12,470 nucleotides of DNA from Clostridia bacterium (GTDB lineage Bacteria; Bacillota_A; Clostridia; Christensenellales; UBA1242), in assembly GCA_028701635.1 (NCBI GenBank), contig JAQVQJ010000017.1, forward strand, positions 1 through 12,470, read 5' to 3'. The translations under genes and the position numbers were made by a program. Below the pieces are notes generated by a model that was not told the origin of the DNA, did no database searches, and saw only the letters and a list, made by a program, of their open reading frames with translations. Positions 1 through 7,465 of this stretch are shown here, piece by piece. Each line of letters starts with the position of its first letter. The first letter of the stretch is position 1.

Positions 1-443
1 AATTGGTACAAAACAAAGTAAATCCTATTATTGAAGGAATGGGCTATGAAGTCGTAGAAGTTGAGTATGCTAAAAAGATTGATGGAATGAATTTAACTTT
101 TTTTATTGATAAAGTTGGAGGAATTAAGATTGATGATTGTGAAAAGGTTCACAGGGCAATAGATAATCAACTTGACGAACTAAATCCAACAGCAGATGAA
201 AAGTATATTTTGAGTGTTTCATCAGTTGGATTGGATAGACCGATTAAAACGGATAAAGACCTTCAAAGGAATATTGGCAAAGAAGTAGATATAAAATTAT
301 ATGTGCCAATAAACAAAAAGAAGGATTATACAGGGATATTAATTGCTTTTGATTCTGAAAGTGTTATAATAAATGCAGAAGAGAAAGAAATTAAACTACC
401 GAGAAAACTAATAGGTAACATTGTTTTACATCTTGAGTTCTAG
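1..443 (+). CDS. rimP: Ribosome maturation factor RimP (5' end cut by window edge)
   Basis: RimP binds the 30S subunit and helps its late assembly. The first complete codon is at position 3 (TTG). About 146 residues are visible against roughly 150 for the family, and by comparison with E. coli RimP only about 5-10 N-terminal residues lie outside the window, so the TTG is probably an internal leucine and not the start. Recognisable pieces are the N-terminal segment around IIEGMGYEVVEVEY, the GGIKIDDCEKV strand-helix, and the family signature SSVGLDRP, where the usual proline after SS (SSPGLDRP) is valine. The C-terminal SH3-like part ends in a TAG stop. It is the first visible gene of the rimP-nusA-ylxR-infB-rbfA operon, 38 bases before nusA. 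The identification rests on sequence and the classic gene order. Confidence 0.93.
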   Translation, partial: LVQNKVNPIIEGMGYEVVEVEYAKKIDGMNLTFFIDKVGGIKIDDCEKVHRAIDNQLDELNPTADEKYILSVSSVGLDRPIKTDKDLQRNIGKEVDIKLYVPINKKKDYTGILIAFDSESVIINAEEKEIKLPRKLIGNIVLHLEF

Positions 444-481
444 AAAAACAATAAAAGAAATAAAAATGGAGGAATAATAGA

Positions 482-1645
482 ATGATTAATAAAGATTTCT
501 TTTTAGCACTTGATGAGTTAGAAATGCAAAAAAAGATAAACAAAGAACAATTTATTGAAACACTTGAGGCAGCATTGACTTCAGCTTATAAAAAAACTTA
601 TGGGGAAGCAAAAAATGCGTTAGTAAAACTTATTCCAGAAAAAAATACTATAAAAATTTATAGTTATAAAAAAGTTGTGGAAGAGGTTGAAGATCCAGAT
701 AAGGACATTTCATTGGCTGAGGCTAAAGAAATTAAAAAATCCTATGAAATTGGAGATAGCATCGTAACAGAGGAAACAACAAAAGACTTTGGAAGAATTG
801 CAGTGCAGACTGCAAAACAAGTTGTTATGCAAAAACTTAAAGAGTTAGAAAGACAAATAGCAATTGATGAATTGAGCGAAAAAGAAGATGAATTACTTAC
901 GACTGTTGTTAGAAGAATTGACAACGGGATTATTTATGTTCAAATTTCAGGTTCACATAGTGAAGGTGTTATGCTTGAAACTGATCAAATTCCAGGAGAA
1001 AAATTTAAGGAAGGAGATAGAATTAAAGTTTATGTTAAAAAGATTAGAGAATCATTCCGTGGACCTCAAATTCAAGTTTCAAGAAGTAATATTGGATTTG
1101 TAAGAAAATTATTTGAACTTGAAATTCCAGAAATAGCAAGTGGAGAAGTTATTATAAAAAATATAGTTCGTGATCCAGGTAACAGAACAAAAGTTGCTGT
1201 TTATTCAGACAAGCCAAACATTGATGCAATTGGATCTTGTGTAGGGAATAGAGGGGTTAGAATAAATACAATAGTCGCAGAGTTAAATGGGGAAAAAATA
1301 GACCTCGTATTATACTCAGATGACCCACTAGAATATATAGCAAAAGCACTAAGTCCAGCGAAAATTTTAAGTGTAGAAACAAATGAGAGTTTAAAAGCAT
1401 CAAGAGTTATTGTTCCTAACGATAAACTTTCACTTGCTATTGGTAGAAATGGGCAAAATGTTAGACTTGCAGCTCGTTTAACAGGCTGGAAAATAGATGT
1501 TAAACCTGAATCTGAAGAAAACAAAGAAGAAGATAAACCTGTTGAAACGGAATATGAATTGACAGAACTTCCTGAAGAAGATGCATCAACGTTTGATTCT
1601 TTTGAGGATATTGAAGAACTTGAAGAAATAAAAGATGAGGAATAA
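482..1645 (+). CDS. nusA: Transcription termination/antitermination factor NusA
   Basis: NusA binds RNA polymerase and nascent RNA and modulates pausing, termination and antitermination. The 387-residue protein has the expected order: an N-terminal RNAP-binding domain (about 1-125), an S1 domain (about 133-200, with the typical SRSNIGFVRKLFELEIPEI junction), and two KH domains whose GxxG loops are GNRG (255-258) and GRNG (321-324). It ends in a strongly acidic tail (about 343-387, mostly Glu/Asp). The tail replaces the C-terminal AR repeats of enterobacterial NusA, which are normally absent in Bacillota. The start ATG has a GGAGG ribosome binding site at 468-472, nine bases upstream. The gene lies between rimP and ylxR, with only five bases before ylxR, which indicates co-transcription and probably coupled translation. 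Confidence 0.97.
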   Translation: MINKDFFLALDELEMQKKINKEQFIETLEAALTSAYKKTYGEAKNALVKLIPEKNTIKIYSYKKVVEEVEDPDKDISLAEAKEIKKSYEIGDSIVTEETTKDFGRIAVQTAKQVVMQKLKELERQIAIDELSEKEDELLTTVVRRIDNGIIYVQISGSHSEGVMLETDQIPGEKFKEGDRIKVYVKKIRESFRGPQIQVSRSNIGFVRKLFELEIPEIASGEVIIKNIVRDPGNRTKVAVYSDKPNIDAIGSCVGNRGVRINTIVAELNGEKIDLVLYSDDPLEYIAKALSPAKILSVETNESLKASRVIVPNDKLSLAIGRNGQNVRLAARLTGWKIDVKPESEENKEEDKPVETEYELTELPEEDASTFDSFEDIEELEEIKDEE

Positions 1646-1650
1646 GAAAG

Positions 1651-1899
1651 ATGTCGGAAAGTTTAAGAACTTGTTGTGTTTGTAGAAAAAAAATGCCTAA
1701 AAAAGAACTGATCAGAATTGTAAAAACATCTGCGGGTAAAATATTTGTAGATAAAAACGGAAAGGCAGATGGTCGGGGAACGTATATATGTAAATGCAAT
1801 GAGTGTAAAAATAAACTTTTAAAGTCAAAAGGACTAAACAGAGCATTTAAATGTCAGGTAAGAGATGACATATACGCAGAAATTATAAAAACGGATTAA
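1651..1899 (+). CDS. rnpM: YlxR family protein (DUF448; RNase P modulator RnpM)
   Basis: This is an 82-residue protein of the YlxR/DUF448 family. In Bacillus subtilis YlxR has been described as RnpM, a protein that binds the RNase P RNA and modulates its activity; that function is taken from the family and not shown here. The signature is the start RTCCVCRKKMPKKELIRIV (residues 6-24), followed by DGRGTYIC (40-47). Cysteine pairs C8/C11 and C49/C52 suggest a possible zinc knuckle. Its SD (GAGG, 1637-1640) lies inside the end of nusA, ten bases before the ATG. In many Bacillota the next gene is ylxQ, an L7Ae-like protein. Here ylxR is followed directly by infB after 18 bases. Confidence 0.93.
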   Translation: MSESLRTCCVCRKKMPKKELIRIVKTSAGKIFVDKNGKADGRGTYICKCNECKNKLLKSKGLNRAFKCQVRDDIYAEIIKTD

Positions 1900-1904
1900 A
1901 TAAT

Positions 1905-1912
1905 AAGGGGAG
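1905..1912 (+). promoter_or_regulatory. Ribosome binding site deciding the infB start
   Basis: The purine-rich AAGGGGAG stands two bases before an in-frame TTG (1915) and five bases before an ATG (1918). The spacing favours the ATG, so the TTG codon just upstream is unlikely to be used. Confidence 0.75.
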
Positions 1913-1917
1913 TATTG

Positions 1918-4617
1918 ATGGCAGAAAAGGATAAAAACAAAGAAGGATTTATTAATTTAAAGAAAATCCACGAAATACAATGTGGCGGTTTTGTCCAAGG
2001 ATTAATTAGAGATTTAAGATCTTCACGCATTCAGCTTGATCATATTTTATCTGAGGCTTTTGATATAAAGAAGAGAAATGAAATTAAAAATATGCCGATT
2101 GTCGAAGAAAAAATAATTGAGAGCGAAACAGTAAAAGAAGAGAAAACTGAAGCAAAAATAGAAGAGCAAGTTAAAAAATCAGAAGAAATAAAATATGAAA
2201 CTAAACAAAACTTTACTCCTATAAATAAAGAATCAAATTCAAGACCATTTAATAATGAAAGAGATTATCGAAATAATCAAGGAAGTTATCAAGGAAATAG
2301 ACCTTTTAACCAAGATACCAGACCACCATACAATCAGAGTGGAAGACCTCCATACAACCAAGATGGTAGACCGCCTTTTAACCAAGAAAGAAGACCATAT
2401 AACCAAGATGGTAGACCACCTTTTAATCAAGAAAGACCATCGTATAATCAAAATGGTAGACCACCTTATAACCAAGGTGGAAGACCACCATATAATCAAG
2501 ATGGAAGACCACCATATAACCAAAGTGGAAGACCGCCGTATAACCAATATAATCAAAATGGGCAAAGATCAGATTTTAGAAAACCCTCTGGAACAGGATT
2601 TGCTTCAAGTGCAGAAAATAACTTTAAATCATTCGTGGCAGAAGGTGTTTTACCTTATGAGCCAGCTAGATCATTTGGAAATAAAAATAAATCTCCAAAT
2701 AGAGATAATTCGAAAGATTTTGAAGAAAAAAAATCAACAATAAAGCAAAAAAATAATAAGAATGTTTTTGTTAATAACTCTGATGGCTTTGAAGAAGTAA
2801 GAATGGGTTCAAGAAAACTTGTAAAGAATAAAAAAGAGAAAGAGATTTTTATTGCACCTCAGATAGAACATGCAATTATTACATCTGATAAGATAACAGT
2901 TAAAACATTGTCAGAAAAAACAGGAAAGCCTGTAACAGAAATTATCAAAAAACTTGTTATTTTAGGAATTATGGCAACTATAAACAGTACTATAGACTTT
3001 GAAACTGCTGAATTAATTTCAAATGAGTTGGGTATAACATTAGAACTAAAACTAGAAAAGACTTTTGAAGAGAAGTTGAAAGAAAAAATTAAAGGTGTTG
3101 ATAATGAAAAAGAAAGTATTGAAAGACCTCCAGTTGTTACGGTAATGGGGCATGTTGATCATGGGAAAACTTCTTTACTTGATGCTATAAGAAAGACAGA
3201 CGTTGCTACGGGTGAGGCTGGCGGAATTACACAAAAAATTGGAGGATATTCAATAGTTGCGGAAGGTAAAAAAATAACTTTTATTGATACTCCGGGACAT
3301 GCGGCATTTACAAGTATGAGAATTCGTGGAGCGAATGTTACAGACATTGCTATTTTAGTGGTAGCGGCAGATGACGGTGTTATGCCTCAAACGGAAGAAG
3401 CAATTAAACACATAAAAGCGGCGGGAGTTCCAATGATTGTCGCTGTTAATAAAATGGATAAGCCGGGAGCAAATTTAGAAAAGACAAAGCAACAGTTAGC
3501 TGATAAGAATGTTTTATCAGAAGAATGGGGTGGAGATGTTATTTTTGTTCCTATATCTGCGAAAACGGGCATGGGCATAGATAAATTATTAGAAACTATA
3601 CATTTAATTGCAGAAGTTCAAGAATTAAGAGCAAATCCAAAAAGTTTGGCAACAGGAGTTGTTATTGAGGCAGAATTAGACAAAAATCGCGGGCCAGTTG
3701 CTTCAGTTCTTGTACAAAATGGAACATTACACGTTGGAGATAATATCGTTTCCGGATTAACTTATGGTAAAGTTCGTGCAATGTACGATGACAAAGGGAA
3801 TGTTATAAAAAAGGCAGAACCATCAGTTTGCGTTTCTGTTCTAGGTTTCTATGATGTTCCAAATTCTGGAGATTTAGTAAGTGCTATCGATGAAAAATTA
3901 TCAAAACAAGTTATCCAAGAACGAAAGAATATTATAAAAATGGAAAAAGCGGCTTCAACTTCTGGAGTTTCTTTGGAAGATTTTATGAGCAAGGTAAATG
4001 AAGTTAAATTAAAAGCAATAAATATAATAATTAAGGCAGATGTTCAAGGCTCAGTTGAGGCGTTGGTTCAAACATTAACCGAGATAAAAAATGATGAAGC
4101 AAAAGTATCTTGTATTAGTAGTGGAGTTGGTTTTGTTACTGAATCCGATATTCTTCTTGCTAAGGCTTCTTCTGCTATAATTATTGCGTTTAATGTTAAG
4201 ACAGGTCCTAAAGCAGCACAATTAGCAAAGGCAGAAAAAATTCAAATCAAAAATTACAATATTATTTATAATGTTGTTGATGACTTGACTGAATCTATTT
4301 CTGCTATGAGAACTATTAAATACGAACAAGTAGTTATAGGACACGGAGAAGTAAGAGCAATATTTAAGCTATCAAGCATTGGATATGTAGTTGGAAGTTA
4401 TATTTTAGATGGAAAAGCTACAAAAGGTTCGTTTGTGAAAATTTATCGTGGTGATGAACTTATATGCGAAAACCAAATTGAAAGCTTAAGAGTTGTTAAA
4501 GATGAAAAGAGCGAAGTTTCAAAGGGATTTGAATGTGGAATTAAAATAAAAGATGGAAATTTAGCTCAAGTAGAAGATAAACTAGAATTCTATGAAAATG
4601 TGCCTATAAAAAATTAG
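1918..4617 (+). CDS. infB: Translation initiation factor IF-2
   Basis: IF2 is the GTPase that brings initiator fMet-tRNA to the 30S subunit and promotes subunit joining. From the ATG at 1918 the protein has 899 residues. Order: an N-terminal stretch I do not recognise (about 10-55), a charged Lys/Glu segment (about 60-95), a Gly-Arg-Pro-Pro-Tyr-Asn-Gln tandem array (about 127-212), a second disordered stretch, one IF2_N domain (about 318-370, [20 protein letters not shown]), then the G domain with GHVDHGKT (411-418), DTPGH (457-461), NKMD (511-514) and SAK (547-549). Domains II, III and the fMet-tRNA-binding C-terminal domain follow to the end and look intact. The catalytic half is ordinary; the N-terminal region is unusual for its tandem repeats and for lacking the usual HELAKEL-type IF2_N copy at its very start. 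It lies 18 bases after ylxR and 28 before rbfA. Confidence 0.97.
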   Translation: MAEKDKNKEGFINLKKIHEIQCGGFVQGLIRDLRSSRIQLDHILSEAFDIKKRNEIKNMPIVEEKIIESETVKEEKTEAKIEEQVKKSEEIKYETKQNFTPINKESNSRPFNNERDYRNNQGSYQGNRPFNQDTRPPYNQSGRPPYNQDGRPPFNQERRPYNQDGRPPFNQERPSYNQNGRPPYNQGGRPPYNQDGRPPYNQSGRPPYNQYNQNGQRSDFRKPSGTGFASSAENNFKSFVAEGVLPYEPARSFGNKNKSPNRDNSKDFEEKKSTIKQKNNKNVFVNNSDGFEEVRMGSRKLVKNKKEKEIFIAPQIEHAIITSDKITVKTLSEKTGKPVTEIIKKLVILGIMATINSTIDFETAELISNELGITLELKLEKTFEEKLKEKIKGVDNEKESIERPPVVTVMGHVDHGKTSLLDAIRKTDVATGEAGGITQKIGGYSIVAEGKKITFIDTPGHAAFTSMRIRGANVTDIAILVVAADDGVMPQTEEAIKHIKAAGVPMIVAVNKMDKPGANLEKTKQQLADKNVLSEEWGGDVIFVPISAKTGMGIDKLLETIHLIAEVQELRANPKSLATGVVIEAELDKNRGPVASVLVQNGTLHVGDNIVSGLTYGKVRAMYDDKGNVIKKAEPSVCVSVLGFYDVPNSGDLVSAIDEKLSKQVIQERKNIIKMEKAASTSGVSLEDFMSKVNEVKLKAINIIIKADVQGSVEALVQTLTEIKNDEAKVSCISSGVGFVTESDILLAKASSAIIIAFNVKTGPKAAQLAKAEKIQIKNYNIIYNVVDDLTESISAMRTIKYEQVVIGHGEVRAIFKLSSIGYVVGSYILDGKATKGSFVKIYRGDELICENQIESLRVVKDEKSEVSKGFECGIKIKDGNLAQVEDKLEFYENVPIKN
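2296..2547 (+). repeat. Tandem 24-bp coding repeat in infB (octapeptide array)
   Basis: About ten consecutive units of the type GRPPYNQx are encoded here, preceded by one NRPFNQD unit. The eighth residue varies among D, S, E, N and G; two units are seven residues long (RRPYNQD and RPSYNQN) and two have F for Y. At the DNA level each unit is about 24 bases, with synonymous differences (AACCAA/AATCAA, CCACCA/CCGCCG/CCACCT), so the copies are related but not recent perfect duplications. Because the units are in phase with the codons, other reading frames and the opposite strand also stay open across the array. Those open frames are artefacts of the repeat. Confidence 0.93.
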
Positions 4618-4645
4618 TAAATATTTTAATTAAGGGGGAAGTTGT

Positions 4646-5008
4646 ATGAATTTTAGAATGGAAAGAATTGATTTAGAGATAAAAAATGCACTTTCTTTAA
4701 TAATTTCTCAAATGAATAATAAGGTATTATCTGGTAATTTTATTACGATTGCAGAAGTCAAAACTTCTCCGGATTTATATAACTCAAGGGTTTCAATATC
4801 TTTTTTGAATGATGGAAAAGATAATAAGGAAATTTTAAAAACCCTTAATGAATCAAAGGGGTATATAAAGAGAGAGTTGGCAAGAAAAATGCGAATTAAA
4901 AGAATTCCAGATTTATTTTTTGTGTCTGATAAGACAGAGCAAGGTGCGGATAGAATTGAAGAATTGCTAGCGCAAATAGTAAAACAAAAAGAAGATAAGA
5001 AAGATTAA
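4646..5008 (+). CDS. rbfA: 30S ribosome-binding factor RbfA
   Basis: RbfA binds the 30S subunit near the 5' helix of 16S rRNA during late maturation and cold adaptation. The 120-residue product has the usual length and pattern: an N-terminal helix MNFRMERIDLEIKNALSLII, the strand ITIAEVKTSPDLYNSRVSIS, then KGYIKRELARKMRIKRIPDLFF, which is the family's most typical segment, and a helical Lys/Glu-rich tail. It is a single type II KH-like domain. The SD is a run of five G at 4634-4638, seven bases before the ATG. It is the last gene of the operon here: a hairpin terminator follows within ten bases of the stop. In many clostridia nrnA, truB and ribF follow, and none of them is present. Confidence 0.94.
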   Translation: MNFRMERIDLEIKNALSLIISQMNNKVLSGNFITIAEVKTSPDLYNSRVSISFLNDGKDNKEILKTLNESKGYIKRELARKMRIKRIPDLFFVSDKTEQGADRIEELLAQIVKQKEDKKD

Positions 5009-5016
5009 TTTATTAT

Positions 5017-5042
5017 AAGGGAGAGCAATCGCTCTCTTTTTT
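5017..5042 (+). terminator. Intrinsic terminator of the rimP-rbfA operon
   Basis: The core stem is GAGAGC/GCTCTC with an AATC loop (5021-5036). Outward pairing extends it to ten pairs with two G-T wobbles, and a run of six T (5037-5042) follows. It lies eight bases after the rbfA stop, exactly where the operon should end. Confidence 0.88.
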
Positions 5043-5076
5043 AATAAAAAAGTTTAGATTAAACAAAATAACCTAT

Positions 5077-6705
5077 ATGGATACACAAGTAAAAAAAATC
5101 AAAATAGAAAAAGACAAGAGTAAATATGCTCAAGGGGCTTTAATTCTTCTAATTGGTGGATTAATTTGCAAATTTATAGGGGCTTTTTATCGCATTCCAT
5201 TATCAAATATCTTAGGAGCAGAAGGAATTGGTATCTATCAGTTAATCTTTCCTGTTTACTCCCTCTTTTTAATAGTTGTGAGTGGAGGTATGCCAATAGC
5301 TCTTTCCAAGATAGTTGCAGAGTGTAGGGCAAGAGGGGAGAAGAAAAGGGCAAGAAGATTTTTATTACAAGGAATTATATATTTATCAATTATTTCGATA
5401 TTTTTTTCCTTGATTTTCCTTTTATTTGCCAAAGAAATTGCAATTTTTCAGGGGAATTCACTTGCAGAAACGGGATATTTTGCCGTGGCGATTGCAATAT
5501 TCTTCGCTAGTATTTTAACAGCGTTTAGAGGCTATTTTCAAGGATATCAAAATATGATACCAACTGCTATTTCACAGATTGTCGAGCAAGTTTTTAAACT
5601 CTCTTTGGGGCTAGGTTTTGCTATTTTATTTTTAAATTATGGCCTTGCTTATGGTGTATTTGGTGCAATGTTGGGTGTTGCAATTGGTGAGATACTTTCT
5701 CTTATCTATTTAACAATTACATATTTTGTTCGTAGAAGAAAGCAAGAAACTATTTTAGAGCCACAGATAACTGAAAAATTCTCGAAAGATTTTAAAACAT
5801 TGATTAAAAAATCATTGCCAATAACACTAAATTCTATAATTCTTCCTTTGATTATTGCTGTAGATAGTTTTTTAATTATCAATTTACTAATGAAAACGGG
5901 GGTAGGTAACTCTGTTTCTACTCAAATGTTTGGAGTTTATTCTGGAATGATTAATTCGCTTATAAATTTGCCGACAATAGTTTCCTTATCTTTGGCAGTT
6001 TCGCTTGTGCCAACAATTTCATTTAATAAGGAAAAAGGGAAAGATTTTTCAGGACTAGTTTCTTCGACTTTTAAAATAATAATGGTTATTTCAATTCCGT
6101 GCATTTTAATTTTCTTATTTTTTTCTAATCAAATTATGGCTATTTTATATCCCACAACAAGTGGTTTTATTATGAATTTAGGAGCGAATTTACTTAAAAT
6201 TTCTGCAATAAATATCTTATATATTTCGATATTACAAATAACAACAGCAATATTGCAATCAACTAATAAAGGGGCGATTTCATTAATTAATTTATTTTTT
6301 TCTGGAATTATTAAGGTTTTTTTAACGATTTTTCTAGTATTATCCCCGCTTAATATTTATGGGGCAGCAATAGCATCTGTTTTATGTTTTGCATTAGCTT
6401 CTGGACTTAATTTAATTGCATTAAAAAATGAATTTAATTTTGAATTAAAATCACGAGGTATAGGGTATATATTGCTTTCTTCATTCACTATGTTGGGAAT
6501 TGCACTTGGATTAAATTATTTATTTAATTTATTAATTCCTTTAATTTATTCGATATTTTTATCTTTATTTATTGCGGGAATTATTTATTTATTTTTAATT
6601 CTTTTATTTCCTATTTTTGAAAACGAAGAATTAGATAGTATTCCTTTTAGAAATAAGATTAATTTATTTAGGAAAAAACTTTTTTCAAAATCTAAAAAAG
6701 TTTAA
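5077..6705 (+). CDS. SpoVB/YtgP-family polysaccharide or lipid II flippase (MOP superfamily)
   Basis: This integral membrane protein of 542 residues has about 14 predicted hydrophobic segments, the size and layout of the SpoVB/YtgP (MurJ-like) branch of the MATE/MOP exporter superfamily. These proteins move undecaprenyl-linked precursors such as lipid II across the membrane. Family-like stretches are GALILLIGGLICKFIGAFYRIPLSNILGAEGIGIYQL near the N-terminus, GGMPIALSKIVAE (about 70-82), FRGYFQGYQNMIPTAISQIVEQ (about 150-171) and SLSLAVSLVPTIS (303-315). The tail is short, cytoplasmic and lysine-rich. No SD precedes the ATG: the upstream bases are A-rich, and no other in-frame ATG, GTG or TTG lies between the terminator and the ATG. 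Sequence alone does not separate sporulation SpoVB from a vegetative lipid II flippase. Confidence 0.85.
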   Translation: MDTQVKKIKIEKDKSKYAQGALILLIGGLICKFIGAFYRIPLSNILGAEGIGIYQLIFPVYSLFLIVVSGGMPIALSKIVAECRARGEKKRARRFLLQGIIYLSIISIFFSLIFLLFAKEIAIFQGNSLAETGYFAVAIAIFFASILTAFRGYFQGYQNMIPTAISQIVEQVFKLSLGLGFAILFLNYGLAYGVFGAMLGVAIGEILSLIYLTITYFVRRRKQETILEPQITEKFSKDFKTLIKKSLPITLNSIILPLIIAVDSFLIINLLMKTGVGNSVSTQMFGVYSGMINSLINLPTIVSLSLAVSLVPTISFNKEKGKDFSGLVSSTFKIIMVISIPCILIFLFFSNQIMAILYPTTSGFIMNLGANLLKISAINILYISILQITTAILQSTNKGAISLINLFFSGIIKVFLTIFLVLSPLNIYGAAIASVLCFALASGLNLIALKNEFNFELKSRGIGYILLSSFTMLGIALGLNYLFNLLIPLIYSIFLSLFIAGIIYLFLILLFPIFENEELDSIPFRNKINLFRKKLFSKSKKV

Positions 6706-6739
6706 GTATATATATATGTCTTTTGGCAACAATTAGATT

Positions 6740-7012
6740 ATGAATAAAGAGGAATTAATTAAATTTGCAAGCAGACAAGCAAAACTTTCTAAGACAGATT
6801 GTTTAAATTGTCTAAACGCTATTACTGATATAATTGGTCAAGTCTTAAAACGCGGTGACCAAGTTAGAATTAGTGGTTTTGGAAAATTCGAACCTAGAAT
6901 TCGAAATGAAAGAAAAGGAATAAATCCTCAAACTTTAAAACAAATTACAATTAACCAAAAAATAATACCTTATTTTAAAAGTGCAAAAAAGTTAAAAGAA
7001 AATATAAAATGA
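6740..7012 (+). CDS. hup: HU-family nucleoid DNA-binding protein
   Basis: HU is a dimeric protein that bends DNA and compacts the nucleoid. The 90-residue protein has the standard length and layout: two N-terminal helices (MNKEELIKFASRQAKLSKTD, then the helix around 25-38), the GFGKFE turn (46-51), and the DNA-binding beta arm RKGINPQ with the intercalating proline at its canonical position 63. The C-terminal helix is FKSAKKLKENI. The usual glycine in NPQTG is leucine here, and cysteines 21 and 24 are unusual for HU. There is no SD before the ATG, and an in-frame TAG at 6734-6736 rules out an upstream start. It lies 34 bases after the flippase gene and may be read with it. Its TGA stop directly touches the stop of the opposite-strand gene. 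Confidence 0.93.
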   Translation: MNKEELIKFASRQAKLSKTDCLNCLNAITDIIGQVLKRGDQVRISGFGKFEPRIRNERKGINPQTLKQITINQKIIPYFKSAKKLKENIK

Positions 7013-7387
7013 TTAAAACTGTTTTTCTTCCATAGATTGATCATAAATTACCAAATATGGATTGGTCTGTTCTTTTATGTATATCTCTACGGTATCGTAA
7101 TTTACTACCATTTTAAAATCATTTAGTTCATTTGCAACATTAGAATTTATTTTGCATTTTTCCTTTATATCTTTCAAGATACCTTGTGTCCAGTCCAATT
7201 CTATATCGTATTTTTTCTTTAACTTTTTGTTTAATGTTTTTTTAAGAAGTTGTTGAAAATAATCAGTTTGTTGTTTAAGAAGAAAAATCGAAAGTTTTTC
7301 AAATTTAGGTTTTATTTGTTTATTAAGAGAAATTTTTAATCTACTTGACCACCAGTTTGTAGCTATTTCAGCGCTTATATATTCCAT
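7013..7387 (-). CDS. Uncharacterised 124-residue protein
   Basis: I do not recognise this family. It is very probably real: an AAAGGAGA ribosome binding site lies five bases before the ATG, and a near-perfect sigma-A promoter stands upstream. The product is soluble, with no signal peptide or membrane segment. The N-terminus is EIATNWWSSRL (7-17), followed by a Lys/Gln-rich, probably helical middle (about 20-60) and a C-terminal part FKMVVNYDTVEIYI (91-104) that looks like two beta strands. The layout (a WW-containing N-terminal helix, a helical core, a terminal beta hairpin) faintly recalls small hypothetical proteins I associate with clostridial phage or mobile DNA; this is an impression, not a match. 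The stop codon abuts the HU stop, convergent with zero spacing. It is transcribed divergently from dus. Confidence 0.8.
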   Translation of the reverse strand: MEYISAEIATNWWSSRLKISLNKQIKPKFEKLSIFLLKQQTDYFQQLLKKTLNKKLKKKYDIELDWTQGILKDIKEKCKINSNVANELNDFKMVVNYDTVEIYIKEQTNPYLVIYDQSMEEKQF

Positions 7388-7392
7388 AGCGA

Positions 7393-7400
7393 TCTCCTTT
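7393..7400 (-). promoter_or_regulatory. Strong ribosome binding site of the uncharacterised gene
   Basis: Read on the minus strand this is AAAGGAGA, five bases from the ATG at 7387-7385. It is among the best SD matches in the window and is the main reason, with the promoter, for accepting the unknown gene. Confidence 0.85.
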
Positions 7401-7411
7401 GTAATAAAGCT

Positions 7412-7440
7412 ATTGTAACTTAAAAAATAATTTATGTCAA
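7412..7440 (-). promoter_or_regulatory. Sigma-A promoter of the uncharacterised gene
   Basis: On the minus strand there is a perfect -35 TTGACA (7440-7435), a spacer of exactly 17 bases, and -10 TACAAT (7417-7412, five of six consensus bases). Transcription should begin near 7405, leaving a leader of roughly 18 bases that contains the SD. Confidence 0.85.
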
Positions 7441-7465
7441 ATTAAAAGCTTTCGTATCCTATAAG

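Noticed and set aside
742..1799. Minus-strand open frames over nusA and ylxR
   Set aside because: They are shadows of confidently identified genes, with no SD and low-complexity Ser/Leu/Phe products.
1915..1917. TTG as the infB start
   Set aside because: It is only two bases after the SD; the ATG at 1918 has five-base spacing and adds only one residue of difference.
2239..2743. Long open frames on both strands across the infB repeat, with repetitive products rich in Trp/Ser/Ile or His/Asp
   Set aside because: They are produced by the 24-base in-phase repeat of infB, lack ribosome binding sites and have no protein-like composition.
6676..6703. Ten-base inverted repeat AAACTTTTTT/AAAAAAGTTT at the end of the flippase gene
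   Set aside because: It is almost all A/T, encodes the Lys-rich tail, and has no following T run; chance in AT-rich Lys/Phe codons is the simpler reading.
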